Notes: generated by a model not told the origin, from the sequence alone. 64,000 bases of DNA from Litorivita sp050633545 (GCA_050633545.1 JBOEGS010000008.1:146177-210176), one strand, 5' to 3'. Positions 50,565 to 59,644 are shown, counted from the first letter of the stretch. A program made the numbers and translations.

Positions 50565-50690
50565 TTAGCCTTGACGGGCTTTGAAGCGGGGCTGGGTCTT
50601 GTTGATCACGTAAACGCGGCCCTTGCGGCGCACAACACGGCAGTCGCGGTGCCGATTCTTGAGCGAGCGGAGCGAGTTTTTAACCTTCAT
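50565..50690 (-). CDS. rpmJ: 50S ribosomal protein L36
   Basis: 41 residues, reading MKVKNSLRSLKNRHRDCRVV then RRKGRVYVINKTQPRFKARQG. This is the longer L36 form that lacks most zinc-binding cysteines, one Cys remaining. It is part of the large ribosomal subunit. GAGGAG lies eight bases before the ATG. A terminator follows directly, so it is a single-gene unit. Confidence 0.95.
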   Translation of the reverse strand: MKVKNSLRSLKNRHRDCRVVRRKGRVYVINKTQPRFKARQG

Positions 50691-50793
50691 AGGTCTTCTC
50701 CTCATTCGCGGCGCAGGCTGCGCCATTGATTACATTTACCCTTATAAACAAGGGCGTTGGCGGGTGCGTCTGGCGGGTCAGACGCGAGAAACA

Positions 50794-50868
50794 TGGTGGG
50801 CGATACTGGGATCGAACCAGTGACCCCTTCGATGTCAACGAAGTGCTCTACCGCTGAGCTAATCACCC
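50794..50868 (-). tRNA. tRNA-Val (GAC)
   Basis: 75 bases including an encoded CCA. Acceptor GGGTGAT pairs with ATCGCCC; D-arm GCTC/GAGC; anticodon stem CTTCG/CGAAG with loop TTGACAT, anticodon GAC; T-stem ACTGG/CCAGT with loop TTCGATC. All helices are intact, so the gene is functional. Confidence 0.97.
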
Positions 50869-51016
50869 ATATAGCCGGCTTGGCCCCTTGCCCCATAAAA
50901 AGGGGCGCGGGAAATCCGCGCCGGTTCGCTGGTCTATAAAAGGAGTCGCGCGGGGGATCAAGGGGCTTTTGGTGTAGAATGTTTTGGGGCATGCTGATTC
51001 ACGGAAAGGTCTTTTT

Positions 51017-51880
51017 ATGCCGAAGCTTGCCTATCAAGTTGTCACACCCGAGCACCGCCGCACCTCGGTGGTTTTTGCCTCGCCGCATAGCGGACGGGAC
51101 TATCCGTGGAGCTTTGTGCGCAAGTCGGTTTTGGACGGGCAAATGATCCGGTCTTCCGAAGATGCCTTTGTCGATGATCTCTTCGCGGCTGCGCCCTCCT
51201 TTGGCGCGCCGCTTCTCAAGGCCTGCGCGCCGCGGGCCTTTATCGATTACAACCGCAGCGCGGATGAGCTTGATCCCGCGCTGATCGACGGTGTGGCCAA
51301 AGGCAAGGCGCTCAATCCGCGCGTTGCCTCGGGGCTTGGCGTCGTGCCGCGCGTGGTGGCGGGCGGGCGGGCGATTTACCGCGGCAAAATGCCGATGAGC
51401 GAGGCGCAGCGGCGCATCGAAACCTATTGGCAGCCCTATCACAAAAAACTGCAAGAGTTGCTCGATGCCAGTCACCGCGAGTTTGGCATGTCCATTCTTG
51501 TCGATTGCCATTCCATGCCGCATGAGGCCGTGGACAGTATCGCGCGCCTTGGGGCCAAACGCCCCGACGTCGTATTGGGTGATCGGTTCGGCGCGGCGGC
51601 GGATGAGGAGGTGGTCGAGCAGATCGAACGCGCCTTGGTCAACGCGGGGCTGCGCGTGGTGCGCAACACGCCCTTTGCGGGCGCCTATACGGCGCAGCAT
51701 TACGGCCGCCCCTCACGGGGCCAGCACGCGGTGCAAATCGAAATCGACCGTTCGATCTATATGAACGAAAAAATGATCCGGCCGAACGGCAATTTCAAAG
51801 CCTTTAAAGCCCTGCTCGAGGGGGTGATCGCCGATATCACGCGCTTTGGTGCGCGCAAAATTCCGCTCGCCGCAGAATAG
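51017..51880 (+). CDS. N-formylglutamate amidohydrolase family protein
   Basis: 287 residues of the FGase family, which releases formate from N-formylglutamate in histidine breakdown or cleaves related N-formyl amides. Typical parts: VVFASPHSGRDYPWSF with the metal-binding His, IDYNRSADELDP, ILVDCHSMP and GRPSRGQHAVQIEIDRSIYM. There is no signal peptide. ATG 51017 has GGAAAGG ahead, preferred to the upstream in-frame start at 50984. No hut genes are nearby. Confidence 0.92.
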   Translation: MPKLAYQVVTPEHRRTSVVFASPHSGRDYPWSFVRKSVLDGQMIRSSEDAFVDDLFAAAPSFGAPLLKACAPRAFIDYNRSADELDPALIDGVAKGKALNPRVASGLGVVPRVVAGGRAIYRGKMPMSEAQRRIETYWQPYHKKLQELLDASHREFGMSILVDCHSMPHEAVDSIARLGAKRPDVVLGDRFGAAADEEVVEQIERALVNAGLRVVRNTPFAGAYTAQHYGRPSRGQHAVQIEIDRSIYMNEKMIRPNGNFKAFKALLEGVIADITRFGARKIPLAAE

Positions 51881-51938
51881 GCAAGGCAGACGCGCCATGG
51901 CGCGAAACGCTTGCCGCCGCGGGGTTAGGGCGCGGACC

Positions 51939-52313
51939 TCAAGACGACAACTCAGTCCGCCATAGGGTCAATGCCAGCATCAATTTGCGCGAGGTCTCGC
52001 GATAGTCGCCTTCAAGCAACTCTTGCGCGGCATCGATCTCGCCTTGCTCCACCCTGTGGGCGATCTTGCCAGCGCAACCGTGAAACTCCGCATGCAGCCG
52101 CTTGATCACCTTATAGGGCTTGCCGCGCTTGGTCTCTTCGTCGATCTGCGTGCTGTGGAGCCATTGACCGAATTCACATTGGTCATCGCGTGTGATTTGC
52201 ACAGAGGGGGTGTCGATTTCCCCCATTTGAATGCCGGTATGAAGCCGCGTTTTCCATTTTGAATGCGCACTGACCGCCTTCATGATGTTGTCGATGATAA
52301 CGTCGTTTTGCAT
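51939..52313 (-). CDS. Stand-alone CZB (chemoreceptor zinc-binding) domain protein
   Basis: 124 residues consisting almost only of a CZB domain: the zinc site residues are His in VSAHSKWKTRL, Cys in DDQCEFGQWL, and His residues in KRLHAEFHGCAG. CZB domains sense zinc and zinc-linked hypochlorite or redox change and usually sit on chemoreceptors or diguanylate cyclases. Here no output domain is attached and no chemotaxis genes are adjacent. It may be a soluble zinc sensor acting in trans. Confidence 0.88.
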   Translation of the reverse strand: MQNDVIIDNIMKAVSAHSKWKTRLHTGIQMGEIDTPSVQITRDDQCEFGQWLHSTQIDEETKRGKPYKVIKRLHAEFHGCAGKIAHRVEQGEIDAAQELLEGDYRETSRKLMLALTLWRTELSS

Positions 52314-52386
52314 GGGTCAATCCTTGCCAAAGATAAGAGACCCTATCCGAAAGAGCCTTTCCATAAGGTTTCCGAGCATGAAACCT

Positions 52387-53691
52387 TCAATCCGTCTTGC
52401 GCTCGCGCTTTAATCCGCGCCCCTTGACGATGGCGCCGGCGCCGAATTTCTTACGGATCGCATCGGTGGCGCGCTCGGCCTTGGCGCGTTGGGCCGCCCC
52501 TTGGTCGAGCAGATCCGCCGACAAATCCGCGCCGCTTTCATCGACCAGATCGGAAATGCCGACCCCGATCAAACGGTATGGCCCCTCTGGCCCGACCTGA
52601 TCGAGCAGCCCGCGCGCGGTGCGATAGATCGTATCGGCCATTTGCGTGGCGTCGCGCAAGGACAGCCGCCGCGACAAGGCGCTGTGATCGCCGCGCTTGA
52701 GTTTGAGCGTCACAACGCGCCCTGCCATGGCTTTGGCCTTGGCGCGGGCCGAGACTTTTTCGGCCAAGCGCCACAGATGCCCATCCAGAAGCTCGGCGTC
52801 GAAGGTATCTTCAAAAAACGTGGTCTCGTTCGAGATGCTCTTCATCGGGCTATGGGCCGAGACGCGGCGCTTGTCCTGCCCGCGCGCCAGATGCCAAAGC
52901 CGCTCGCCGGTATTGCCAAAGCGCGCATGAAGATCGCGCCGGTCCCAGCGCAGCAAATCGGCAAAGCTGCGTATACCGGCGGCCTCTAATGCGGCCTGCG
53001 CGGCCGCGCCCACGCCCCAGATCATCCGCACAGGTTTGTCATGCAAAAACGCGGCGGTTTCCGCCTCGCCGATCACCGCAAATCCGTTGGGTTTGTCGAG
53101 GTCAGAGGCGATTTTGGCCAAGAACTTATTGTGGCTCAGCCCGATCGAACCGGTCAGCCCCAGCTCGGTCTTCATCCGCCGCACCAGCCGCGCCAGCATC
53201 ACCGCAGGCGGCGCGCCGTGCAGCCGCATCGTCCCGCGCAGGTCCAAAAATGCCTCGTCCAAGGACAAGGGTTCAATCGCGGGGGTCAATTCTTCCATCA
53301 TCTGCCTGATCGCGCGGCTGGCCTCGGCATAGGCCTCCATGCGCGGCGCGATCACCACCGCGTCGGGGCAAAGTTTGAGCGCTTGGAACATCGGCATGGC
53401 CGAACGCACGCCGCGAATGCGCGCCACATAGCAGGCGGTGGAAACCACGCCGCGCCGCCCGCCGCCGATAATCACCGGTTTGTCCGCCAAGGCCGGATTG
53501 TCGCGTTTTTCCACCGAGGCGTAAAAGGCGTCGCAATCCATATGGGCGATGGCGAGGTCGAACAATTCGGCATGGGCGATCACACGCGGGCTGCGGCACG
53601 AGGGGCAGCGCCCTCCGCCCTCAAAACACGTCAGGCAGGCGCGGCACAGGCTAGGCATTTGGGGCGCAGTGGCGGGCGGGGCGGTTGGCAT
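52387..53691 (-). CDS. dinB: DNA polymerase IV (Y family) with N-terminal zinc ribbon
   Basis: 434 residues. The first 40 residues carry a Cys4 motif (CRACLTCFEGGGRCPSC), an added zinc ribbon. The polymerase core starts IAHMDCDAFYASVEK with the catalytic Asp; further sites are LSLDEAFLDLRG with the metal-binding Asp-Glu, and the little-finger region at residues 270-380. The last residues do not show a clear beta-clamp pentapeptide. It bypasses DNA lesions with low fidelity. No LexA box was recognised upstream. Confidence 0.95.
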   Translation of the reverse strand: MPTAPPATAPQMPSLCRACLTCFEGGGRCPSCRSPRVIAHAELFDLAIAHMDCDAFYASVEKRDNPALADKPVIIGGGRRGVVSTACYVARIRGVRSAMPMFQALKLCPDAVVIAPRMEAYAEASRAIRQMMEELTPAIEPLSLDEAFLDLRGTMRLHGAPPAVMLARLVRRMKTELGLTGSIGLSHNKFLAKIASDLDKPNGFAVIGEAETAAFLHDKPVRMIWGVGAAAQAALEAAGIRSFADLLRWDRRDLHARFGNTGERLWHLARGQDKRRVSAHSPMKSISNETTFFEDTFDAELLDGHLWRLAEKVSARAKAKAMAGRVVTLKLKRGDHSALSRRLSLRDATQMADTIYRTARGLLDQVGPEGPYRLIGVGISDLVDESGADLSADLLDQGAAQRAKAERATDAIRKKFGAGAIVKGRGLKRERKTD

Positions 53692-53822
53692 CTATCGGTC
53701 CGAACCATTGGGGGCAGGGCAAAATGAGCGGGCAGGGCGGGGCAACAGGGGCGGCGCGACGACGCAAGGGCTGGCCCGCGCCGCCGTCTTGGATAGAATA
53801 GAGCAAAGCGCGAGGGAGCGGT

Positions 53823-54242
53823 ATGGATTTTGCAGGATCGAAACTGGCGCTTTTTGTCGGCGATCAAGTGGTCGCGCTCTTGCGCGATGATCTCCCCCAT
53901 ATCGCCTTTGCCGACCATTGGGATTTGCCAGGAGGATTTGCCGAGGCGGGCGAGAGGCCTGAAACATGTGCCATACGCGAGACCTACGAGGAGGTCGGGG
54001 CCGTCCTGCGCGCCGCGCAGCTGCGCTTGCAAGCCTATTACCCGCGCCCCGTCGGCACGGTTGCCTTTTTTACCGCGCATCTGCCCGCCAATGCTGCGCG
54101 CGGCCTGCGTCTTGGGGACGAGGGGCAACGTATGGAATTGATGACGGCTGACGCCTTTATCACCCACGCCCGCGCCGTGCCGCATTTGCAAGACTGGCTT
54201 GCGGCCTATCTGCGCGGCCCGACGCCGACCGCGCCGCGATAA
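53823..54242 (+). CDS. Nudix hydrolase
   Basis: 139 residues. The Nudix box GFAEAGERPETCAIRETYEE then VGAV matches G-x5-E-x7-R-E-x2-E-E-x-G. Such enzymes hydrolyse nucleoside diphosphates linked to other groups; the preceding DLPGG (WDLPGGF) is typical of enzymes on oxidised nucleotides or ADP-ribose. The substrate is not decidable. ATG 53823 has GAGGGAG upstream. Divergent from dinB; possibly a nucleotide-sanitising partner of it. Confidence 0.92.
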   Translation: MDFAGSKLALFVGDQVVALLRDDLPHIAFADHWDLPGGFAEAGERPETCAIRETYEEVGAVLRAAQLRLQAYYPRPVGTVAFFTAHLPANAARGLRLGDEGQRMELMTADAFITHARAVPHLQDWLAAYLRGPTPTAPR

Positions 54243-54248
54243 ACGCGA

Positions 54249-54279
54249 TGGCCGCTGCCCTTTTGGGGCAACGGCCATT
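54249..54279. other. Long hairpin between convergent genes
   Basis: ATGGCCG-C-TGCCC and GGGGCA-A-CGGCCAT form a near-perfect stem with a short loop, between the Nudix gene and the convergent membrane-protein gene. No T-tract is present on either strand; it is likely a shared termination or pausing structure. Confidence 0.45.
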
Positions 54280-54311
54280 GAGGTCGTGGCTGCGCCGAAT
54301 GGGCGGGCCTA

Positions 54312-55310
54312 CTATTTGAACAAGGACTTCTTCTCGCTGGCGGCCGCGTTTGAAAACGGGTTTTCCAATGACCGCGCTTCTTCGTCGCGTTCGGCGGCTT
54401 TTTGCGCGGCGATCTGTGCGGCGCGGATGCGGTCGGCCTCATCAGCTGTTGCGACGAGTTTGACCACAGAGGTCAGGCCTTCGCCCTTGACCAGCCATGC
54501 AACCGAGAAGGCCAGCAGGCCGAAGGTCTCGAACCAGAAGATCAAATGGTTTTCGGCGACGAAATGGGCAATCGCGTCGCGCCCCACGGCGCCGATGACG
54601 AATAGCAGCACCAAAATCGCCGTGCATCCGACGAGGATATTGCCGCAGGCCGAATAGATCGAATGCTCTGCCGTGCGGATGCGGTCCATCGCGCGGCCCA
54701 AGGGCGCGCGGCGGAAGTTTTCCAAACACATCACCGCCAACGCGAGAAAGAAGGTCAATGCGCTAAGCGCGTGCAACAGCGCCGAGCCGCCGGAGCCGAG
54801 CCATTGCACCATCAAAGGCACCGGCGTGGTGGCCACCTCCGAAGAGGTCGGGAACATCGCCACACCGATGGCGCCCAAAGCCGCGGCCATAGAGACGCGC
54901 CGGTCGGTCAGGATTTTCTCGATCGGGCGCTGGGCCACGCGGTCGGGTTCGGCGGAATAACCTTTGTAGCAAAACAGGAAGATCGCAATCGCGCCGATCA
55001 CGCCGACAAGAAGGCTACGCACCGGCGTGTAATAGAACTCCGAAATCGACGGCATGAAATTGACCGTCGGCGTGGCCGCCATGATCAAAAGCAACATCGG
55101 CAGGACAAAGCCAAGCAGCCCCGTCATGCGCCGCAGTTTGAGGTAGGAGAGCACCAGATCGTTATGGGATTTTTGTGCCTCCCCCGACAGGGCGGGGCCT
55201 TTGGGCGCGGCGGGCGGCGGCACAGGCGCGCCGCCTTGCGGAGCCGTGCTTTGCGCCGGCTTGTTGGTGCTACTGGAAACCGGTGTTCCTGCGTTGATGG
55301 TAACGGCCAT
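54312..55310 (-). CDS. Multi-pass membrane protein of unknown family
   Basis: 332 residues. A Pro/Ala-rich N-terminus (about 1-50) is followed by six or seven membrane helices: GLLGFVLPMLLLIMAATP, LVGVIGAIAIFLFCYKGY, SMAAALGAIGVAMFPTSS, ALLHALSALTFFLALAVMCL, ILVGCTAILVLLFVIGAVG and LIFWFETFGLLAFSVAWLV. The stretch SISEFYYTPVRSLLVGVIGA recalls a group of uncharacterised bacterial membrane proteins. The C-terminal tail is acidic and helical (ADRIRAAQIAAQKAAERDEE). I cannot name a function. Confidence 0.8.
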   Translation of the reverse strand: MAVTINAGTPVSSSTNKPAQSTAPQGGAPVPPPAAPKGPALSGEAQKSHNDLVLSYLKLRRMTGLLGFVLPMLLLIMAATPTVNFMPSISEFYYTPVRSLLVGVIGAIAIFLFCYKGYSAEPDRVAQRPIEKILTDRRVSMAAALGAIGVAMFPTSSEVATTPVPLMVQWLGSGGSALLHALSALTFFLALAVMCLENFRRAPLGRAMDRIRTAEHSIYSACGNILVGCTAILVLLFVIGAVGRDAIAHFVAENHLIFWFETFGLLAFSVAWLVKGEGLTSVVKLVATADEADRIRAAQIAAQKAAERDEEARSLENPFSNAAASEKKSLFK

Positions 55311-55495
55311 TCTCTCTCGTCCCCCCGATCAAATAGGTAAACTCATGTCTCAATTGGCGAGGAAGTTAACACGCGGCAGCCCCCGCGCGCACCCGATTCT
55401 TGGGCGAATGGCGGAGATATCCACAACATATAGGGGTGCAGCGGCGGTTTTCGCCTCTATTTTGGGTGCCCTGGGGGGGAGGGAGGCGGCGCAGA

Positions 55496-56209
55496 TCAGC
55501 TTTGCTGCATCTGCGCGAGAATCGCTTCGGCGGCCTCTGCGGGGCTTGGGGCTTTCCAAATCGGGCGTCCGACGACGATATGATCGACCCCGTCCTTGAT
55601 CGCCTGCGCAGGGGTTGCCACGCGTTTTTGATCGCCCAGATCGGCCCCTGCGGGGCGCACGCCCGGGGTGACGATCAATTTGCCCGCAGCCGACGGCAGG
55701 GCGCGGATCGCGGCGGCCTCTTGCGGCGAGGCGATGACCCCGTCGGCACCGGCCTCGAACGCATTATGTGCCCGCTCCAGCACCAGATCGGCGAGGGCGC
55801 CGGCCTTGATCAGGCTCGCATCCAGATCACCGCGATCCAAGGAGGTCAGGATCGTCACCGCGAGAATTTTCAAATCCTTGCCGCTGGCCCCTTCTTTGGC
55901 GGCGCGCACCACATGCGGGTCGCCATGCACCGTCAGAAAATCAATATCGAATTGCGCCAGCCCGCGCACCGCCGCTTCGACCGTCGCGCCGATATCAAAC
56001 AGTTTCATGTCGAGAAAGATGCGCTTGCCGTGCTCTTGTTTGAGCTCGTTGGCCAATGCCAATCCGCCGCCGGTGAGCATCCCGAGGCCGATTTTGTAAA
56101 AGCTGACCGCATCGCCCAAATCCTCGGCCAGTTTCAAACCGGCGATGGCATTGGGCACATCCATTGCAACGATAAGGCGGTCATCGGCGGGGCGCGAGGA
56201 ATGGGGCAT
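55496..56209 (-). CDS. pyrF: Orotidine-5'-phosphate decarboxylase
   Basis: 237 residues, normal length. The active site DMKLFDIGATVEAA (D-x-K-x-x-D) lies near residue 61, after MDVPNAIAGLKLAED. It makes UMP from OMP, last step of pyrimidine synthesis. Substrate-binding PGVRPAG is near the C-terminus. The start ATG is at 56209. The membrane-protein gene lies downstream, in the same orientation, after about 185 bases. Confidence 0.97.
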   Translation of the reverse strand: MPHSSRPADDRLIVAMDVPNAIAGLKLAEDLGDAVSFYKIGLGMLTGGGLALANELKQEHGKRIFLDMKLFDIGATVEAAVRGLAQFDIDFLTVHGDPHVVRAAKEGASGKDLKILAVTILTSLDRGDLDASLIKAGALADLVLERAHNAFEAGADGVIASPQEAAAIRALPSAAGKLIVTPGVRPAGADLGDQKRVATPAQAIKDGVDHIVVGRPIWKAPSPAEAAEAILAQMQQS

Positions 56210-56305
56210 GAGGGCTGCTTTCTGATCTAGGGGCGCGAAAGGGCAAACTGTGCGCCCTTGTTGCGGCCCTAGCCCTGCGGGTCAAGGCTTTGCCCGCTGC
56301 GGCCC

Positions 56306-56346
56306 TAAAAAAACGGGCGCACGGAACCATGACAAACCGTGCGCCC
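56306..56346 (-). terminator. Rho-independent terminator of the small unknown gene
   Basis: On the minus strand GGGCGCACGG / CCGTGCGCCC forms a 10-bp stem with a 12-base loop and is followed by TTTTTTT. It lies 52 bases past the stop of the gene at 56398. Confidence 0.9.
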
Positions 56347-56397
56347 GCGGTCGGGCTTGGTGATTGTGAGGCGCAGGGCGACCCGCCCCGTGCGCGC

Positions 56398-56706
56398 CTA
56401 GGCGGCGTAAAGCGGCGTTTCGCTTTGCAGGGGGATCACATGGACCGCGCGTTCGGCGGCGCTCGATTTGCGGCTCATGCGCAGCGCGCCAAGGCCGAGC
56501 GCTTTGGCCCGCGCCGCCTTGTGCTGGCGCAAAGCACGCTCGCTTAGCCCATCGGCAAGGGCGCGAAACGGGGCGTCCATGGGCGCGGCCATCTGACACG
56601 GATAAATATAGGCCTCGCCGCGCTCGTAGAGCGTCACATTGGCCTCGAAGGCGCTGAGCGCAGGGTTATAACGGACATCTTTCAAGTGCAGTTTTTCGGT
56701 ATGCAT
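56398..56706 (-). CDS. Conserved-looking hypothetical protein
   Basis: 102 residues, start MHTEKLHLKDVRYNPALSAF. No domain I can name. It has a short beta-like N-terminus (FEANVTLYERGEAYIYPC) and a basic helical C-terminal half (LSERALRQHKAARAKALGLG). AAAGG lies 11 bases before the ATG, and the codon pattern is like the neighbours. It precedes pyrF in the same direction but has its own terminator. No membrane or signal segment. Confidence 0.7.
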   Translation of the reverse strand: MHTEKLHLKDVRYNPALSAFEANVTLYERGEAYIYPCQMAAPMDAPFRALADGLSERALRQHKAARAKALGLGALRMSRKSSAAERAVHVIPLQSETPLYAA

Positions 56707-57025
56707 GGCGTGGTGCCTTTCTGCTCGTTTGGCGGGGCGCCTATTGGGTTGTCGGGCGCACATTTATGGATATAGGCGCGCTTTCACTCCTTTAACGCCC
56801 CGCTCACGCAAAAGTTCCCAAGCGTCGCCTTGTAGCGAGGATCGGATAGAGCCGCGCCCACCCGCGGCCTTCGCCGCTGCGTCAGTTTGCGCGTAATTTT
56901 CGCTATTGCGGCCCTTGAAGGGGGGGCGGTCTTTCCCCAAATTATCCGTGAGGCCCGAAATTAAGGGGCGTGCCGCTGAGCGGGCGCCACCACCGGATCG
57001 GGCGCTTTATATAAGGAGAACGGCG
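56707..57025. other. Intergenic region upstream of clpB
   Basis: 319 bases without a gene. It holds the presumed leftward promoter of the small unknown gene and a heat-shock type promoter for clpB at 56914-56944. The in-frame extension of clpB to 56906 is not coding. Confidence 0.7.
56914..56944 (+). promoter_or_regulatory. Predicted sigma-32 (RpoH) promoter of clpB
   Basis: CTTGAAG at 56914-56920, a 14-base spacer, then CCCCAAATTA starting 56935. This matches the sigma-32 consensus CTTGAA ... CCCCATNT closely (one A for T after CCCCA). It lies about 80 bases before the clpB start. Confidence 0.7.
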
Positions 57026-59644
57026 ATGGACTTGAACAAGTTCACGGAGCGTGCGCGTGGATTCATCCAAGCGGCTCAAACAATTGCGATGCGCGAAGAC
57101 CATCAGCGATTGACCCCAGATCACATTCTTAAGGCCTTGATGGACGATCCCGAAGGCTTTGCCAGCACCTTGATCACCCGCGCGGGCGGTCAGGCCAAAG
57201 CGGTGTTGCAAACCGTTGATGCGACTCTGGCCAAGATGCCCAAAGTGTCGGGCGATGCGGGCCAGACCTATATGGATCAAACCACGGCAAAGGTTCTGGC
57301 CGAAGCCGAAGGCCTTGCCAAAAAGGCAGGTGACAGCTTTGTGCCGGTCGAGCGGCTTTTGACCGCGCTGGCCTTGGTCAAATCCGGTGCCAAAGAGGCA
57401 TTGGCGGGGGGCGGCGTGACGCCGCAAACGCTCAATGCGGCGATCAATGACATCCGCAAGGGCCGCAAAGCCGACAGTGCCAGCGCCGAAGACAGCTATG
57501 AAGCCTTGGAAAAATACACCAATGACCTGACTGCTGCTGCGGAAGCGGGCAAAATCGACCCGATCATCGGCCGCGACGACGAAATTCGCCGCACCATGCA
57601 GGTGCTGAGCCGCCGCACCAAGAACAACCCTGTTCTGATTGGCGAGCCGGGCGTGGGTAAAACCGCGATTGCCGAAGGGCTTGCGCTGCGCATCGTCAAC
57701 GGCGATGTGCCCGAAAGCCTACGCAACAAACGCTTGCTGGCGCTCGATATGGGCGCGCTGATTGCGGGTGCGAAATACCGCGGCGAGTTTGAAGAGCGGC
57801 TCAAATCCATCCTCAACGAGGTCACGGATGCGGCGGGTGAAATCATCCTCTTTATCGACGAGATGCACACGCTGATTGGCGCGGGCAAATCGGACGGTGC
57901 GATGGATGCGGCGAACCTGATCAAACCGGCCTTGGCGCGGGGCGAATTGCACTGCGTTGGCGCGACGACCCTCGATGAATACCGCAAATATGTGGAAAAA
58001 GACGCGGCTCTTGCGCGCCGGTTCCAACCTGTGATGGTGACGGAGCCGACGGTCGAGGATACGATCTCGATCCTGCGCGGCATCAAAGAGAAGTATGAAC
58101 TGCACCACGGCGTGCGGATTTCCGACAATGCGCTGGTGGCGGCGGCGACCCTGTCGCATCGCTATATCACCGACCGCTTCTTGCCCGACAAGGCCATCGA
58201 TTTGATGGACGAAGCGGCGAGCCGTCTGCGCATGGAAGTGGACAGCAAGCCCGAAGAGCTGGACGCGCTCGACCGCCAGATCCTGCAAATGCAGATCGAG
58301 GCCGAGGCGCTGCGGCTCGAAGAGGATGCAGCCTCCAAGGACCGGCTCGACACGCTGGAGCGCGACCTGTCGGACCTGCAAGAACGCAGCGACCAGATGA
58401 CCGCCAAATGGCAGGCCGAGCGCGACAAGCTGGCCGGTGCGCGCGACATCAAGGAGGCGCTCGATAAGGCGCGGGCCGAATTGGATATCGCCAAGCGCGA
58501 AGGCAATCTCGCCAAGGCGGGTGAGCTGTCCTACGGCGTGATCCCCGATCTGGAGAAAAAGCTCGGCGAGGCGGAAAGCCAAGGCGAGGATGGCGTGATG
58601 GTCGAAGAGGCCGTGCGCCCCGAGCAGATCGCCCAAGTGGTCGAGCGTTGGACCGGTATTCCGACGACCAAGATGCTCGAAGGCGAGCGCGACAAGCTTT
58701 TGCGCATGGAAGACGGGTTGCACAAACGCGTCATCGGGCAAAACGCGGCCGTCAAAGCGGTGGCCAATGCGGTGCGCCGCGCGCGGGCAGGGCTGAACGA
58801 CGAGAACCGCCCTCTGGGCAGCTTCTTGTTCCTCGGGCCGACCGGCGTCGGTAAAACCGAATTGACCAAAGCGGTGGCCGAATTCCTCTTTGATGACGAC
58901 AGCGCCATGGTGCGCATCGATATGTCGGAGTTCATGGAGAAACACGCTGTCAGCCGCCTAATCGGTGCGCCTCCCGGGTATGTGGGTTATGACGAAGGCG
59001 GGGTTTTGACCGAAGCCGTGCGCCGCCGCCCCTATCAGGTGGTGCTGTTCGACGAGGTGGAAAAAGCCCACCCCGATGTCTTTAACGTGCTCTTGCAGGT
59101 TCTCGACGACGGGGTTTTGACCGACGGGCAGGGCCGGACCGTGGATTTCAAGCAAACCTTGATTATCCTGACCTCCAACCTCGGCGCGCAGGCGCTGAGC
59201 CAATTGCCGGACGGCTCCGATGCCTCGGACGCCAAACGCGATGTGATGGATGCGGTGCGAGCACATTTCCGGCCCGAATTCCTCAACCGTCTGGACGAGA
59301 CGATCATCTTTGACCGTCTGGGCCGCGCGGACATGGGCGGGATCGTCGAGATCCAGTTGCGTTTGCTTGCCAACCGTTTGGCAGGGCGCAAGATCACGCT
59401 GGAGATCGACGAGGCGGCCAAGATATGGCTCGCTGATGAAGGCTATGATCCGGTGTTCGGCGCGCGTCCCTTGAAGCGGGTGATCCAACGCGCCTTGCAA
59501 GATCCGCTGGCCGAAATGCTGCTTGCGGGCGATGTGAAGGACGGCGATGTGATCGCGGTCAGCGCGGGGGCGGACGGGTTGATTATTGGCGACCGTGTGG
59601 GCGCCAGCAACCGGCCCAAGCCCGACGATGCCGTCGTGCATTAA
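57026..59644 (+). CDS. clpB: ATP-dependent chaperone ClpB
   Basis: 872 residues, full ClpB length. N-terminal repeat domain (MDLNKFTERARGFIQAAQ), first AAA+ domain with GEPGVGKTAIAEGLA and ILFIDEMHTLIGAG, a coiled-coil middle domain (about 410-530), second AAA+ domain with GPTGVGKTELTKAVAEF and YQVVLFDEVEKAHPDVF. It dissolves protein aggregates with DnaK. ATG 57026 follows AAGGAG. Driven by a predicted heat-shock promoter and ended by a strong terminator, so it is monocistronic. Confidence 0.97.
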   Translation: MDLNKFTERARGFIQAAQTIAMREDHQRLTPDHILKALMDDPEGFASTLITRAGGQAKAVLQTVDATLAKMPKVSGDAGQTYMDQTTAKVLAEAEGLAKKAGDSFVPVERLLTALALVKSGAKEALAGGGVTPQTLNAAINDIRKGRKADSASAEDSYEALEKYTNDLTAAAEAGKIDPIIGRDDEIRRTMQVLSRRTKNNPVLIGEPGVGKTAIAEGLALRIVNGDVPESLRNKRLLALDMGALIAGAKYRGEFEERLKSILNEVTDAAGEIILFIDEMHTLIGAGKSDGAMDAANLIKPALARGELHCVGATTLDEYRKYVEKDAALARRFQPVMVTEPTVEDTISILRGIKEKYELHHGVRISDNALVAAATLSHRYITDRFLPDKAIDLMDEAASRLRMEVDSKPEELDALDRQILQMQIEAEALRLEEDAASKDRLDTLERDLSDLQERSDQMTAKWQAERDKLAGARDIKEALDKARAELDIAKREGNLAKAGELSYGVIPDLEKKLGEAESQGEDGVMVEEAVRPEQIAQVVERWTGIPTTKMLEGERDKLLRMEDGLHKRVIGQNAAVKAVANAVRRARAGLNDENRPLGSFLFLGPTGVGKTELTKAVAEFLFDDDSAMVRIDMSEFMEKHAVSRLIGAPPGYVGYDEGGVLTEAVRRRPYQVVLFDEVEKAHPDVFNVLLQVLDDGVLTDGQGRTVDFKQTLIILTSNLGAQALSQLPDGSDASDAKRDVMDAVRAHFRPEFLNRLDETIIFDRLGRADMGGIVEIQLRLLANRLAGRKITLEIDEAAKIWLADEGYDPVFGARPLKRVIQRALQDPLAEMLLAGDVKDGDVIAVSAGADGLIIGDRVGASNRPKPDDAVVH

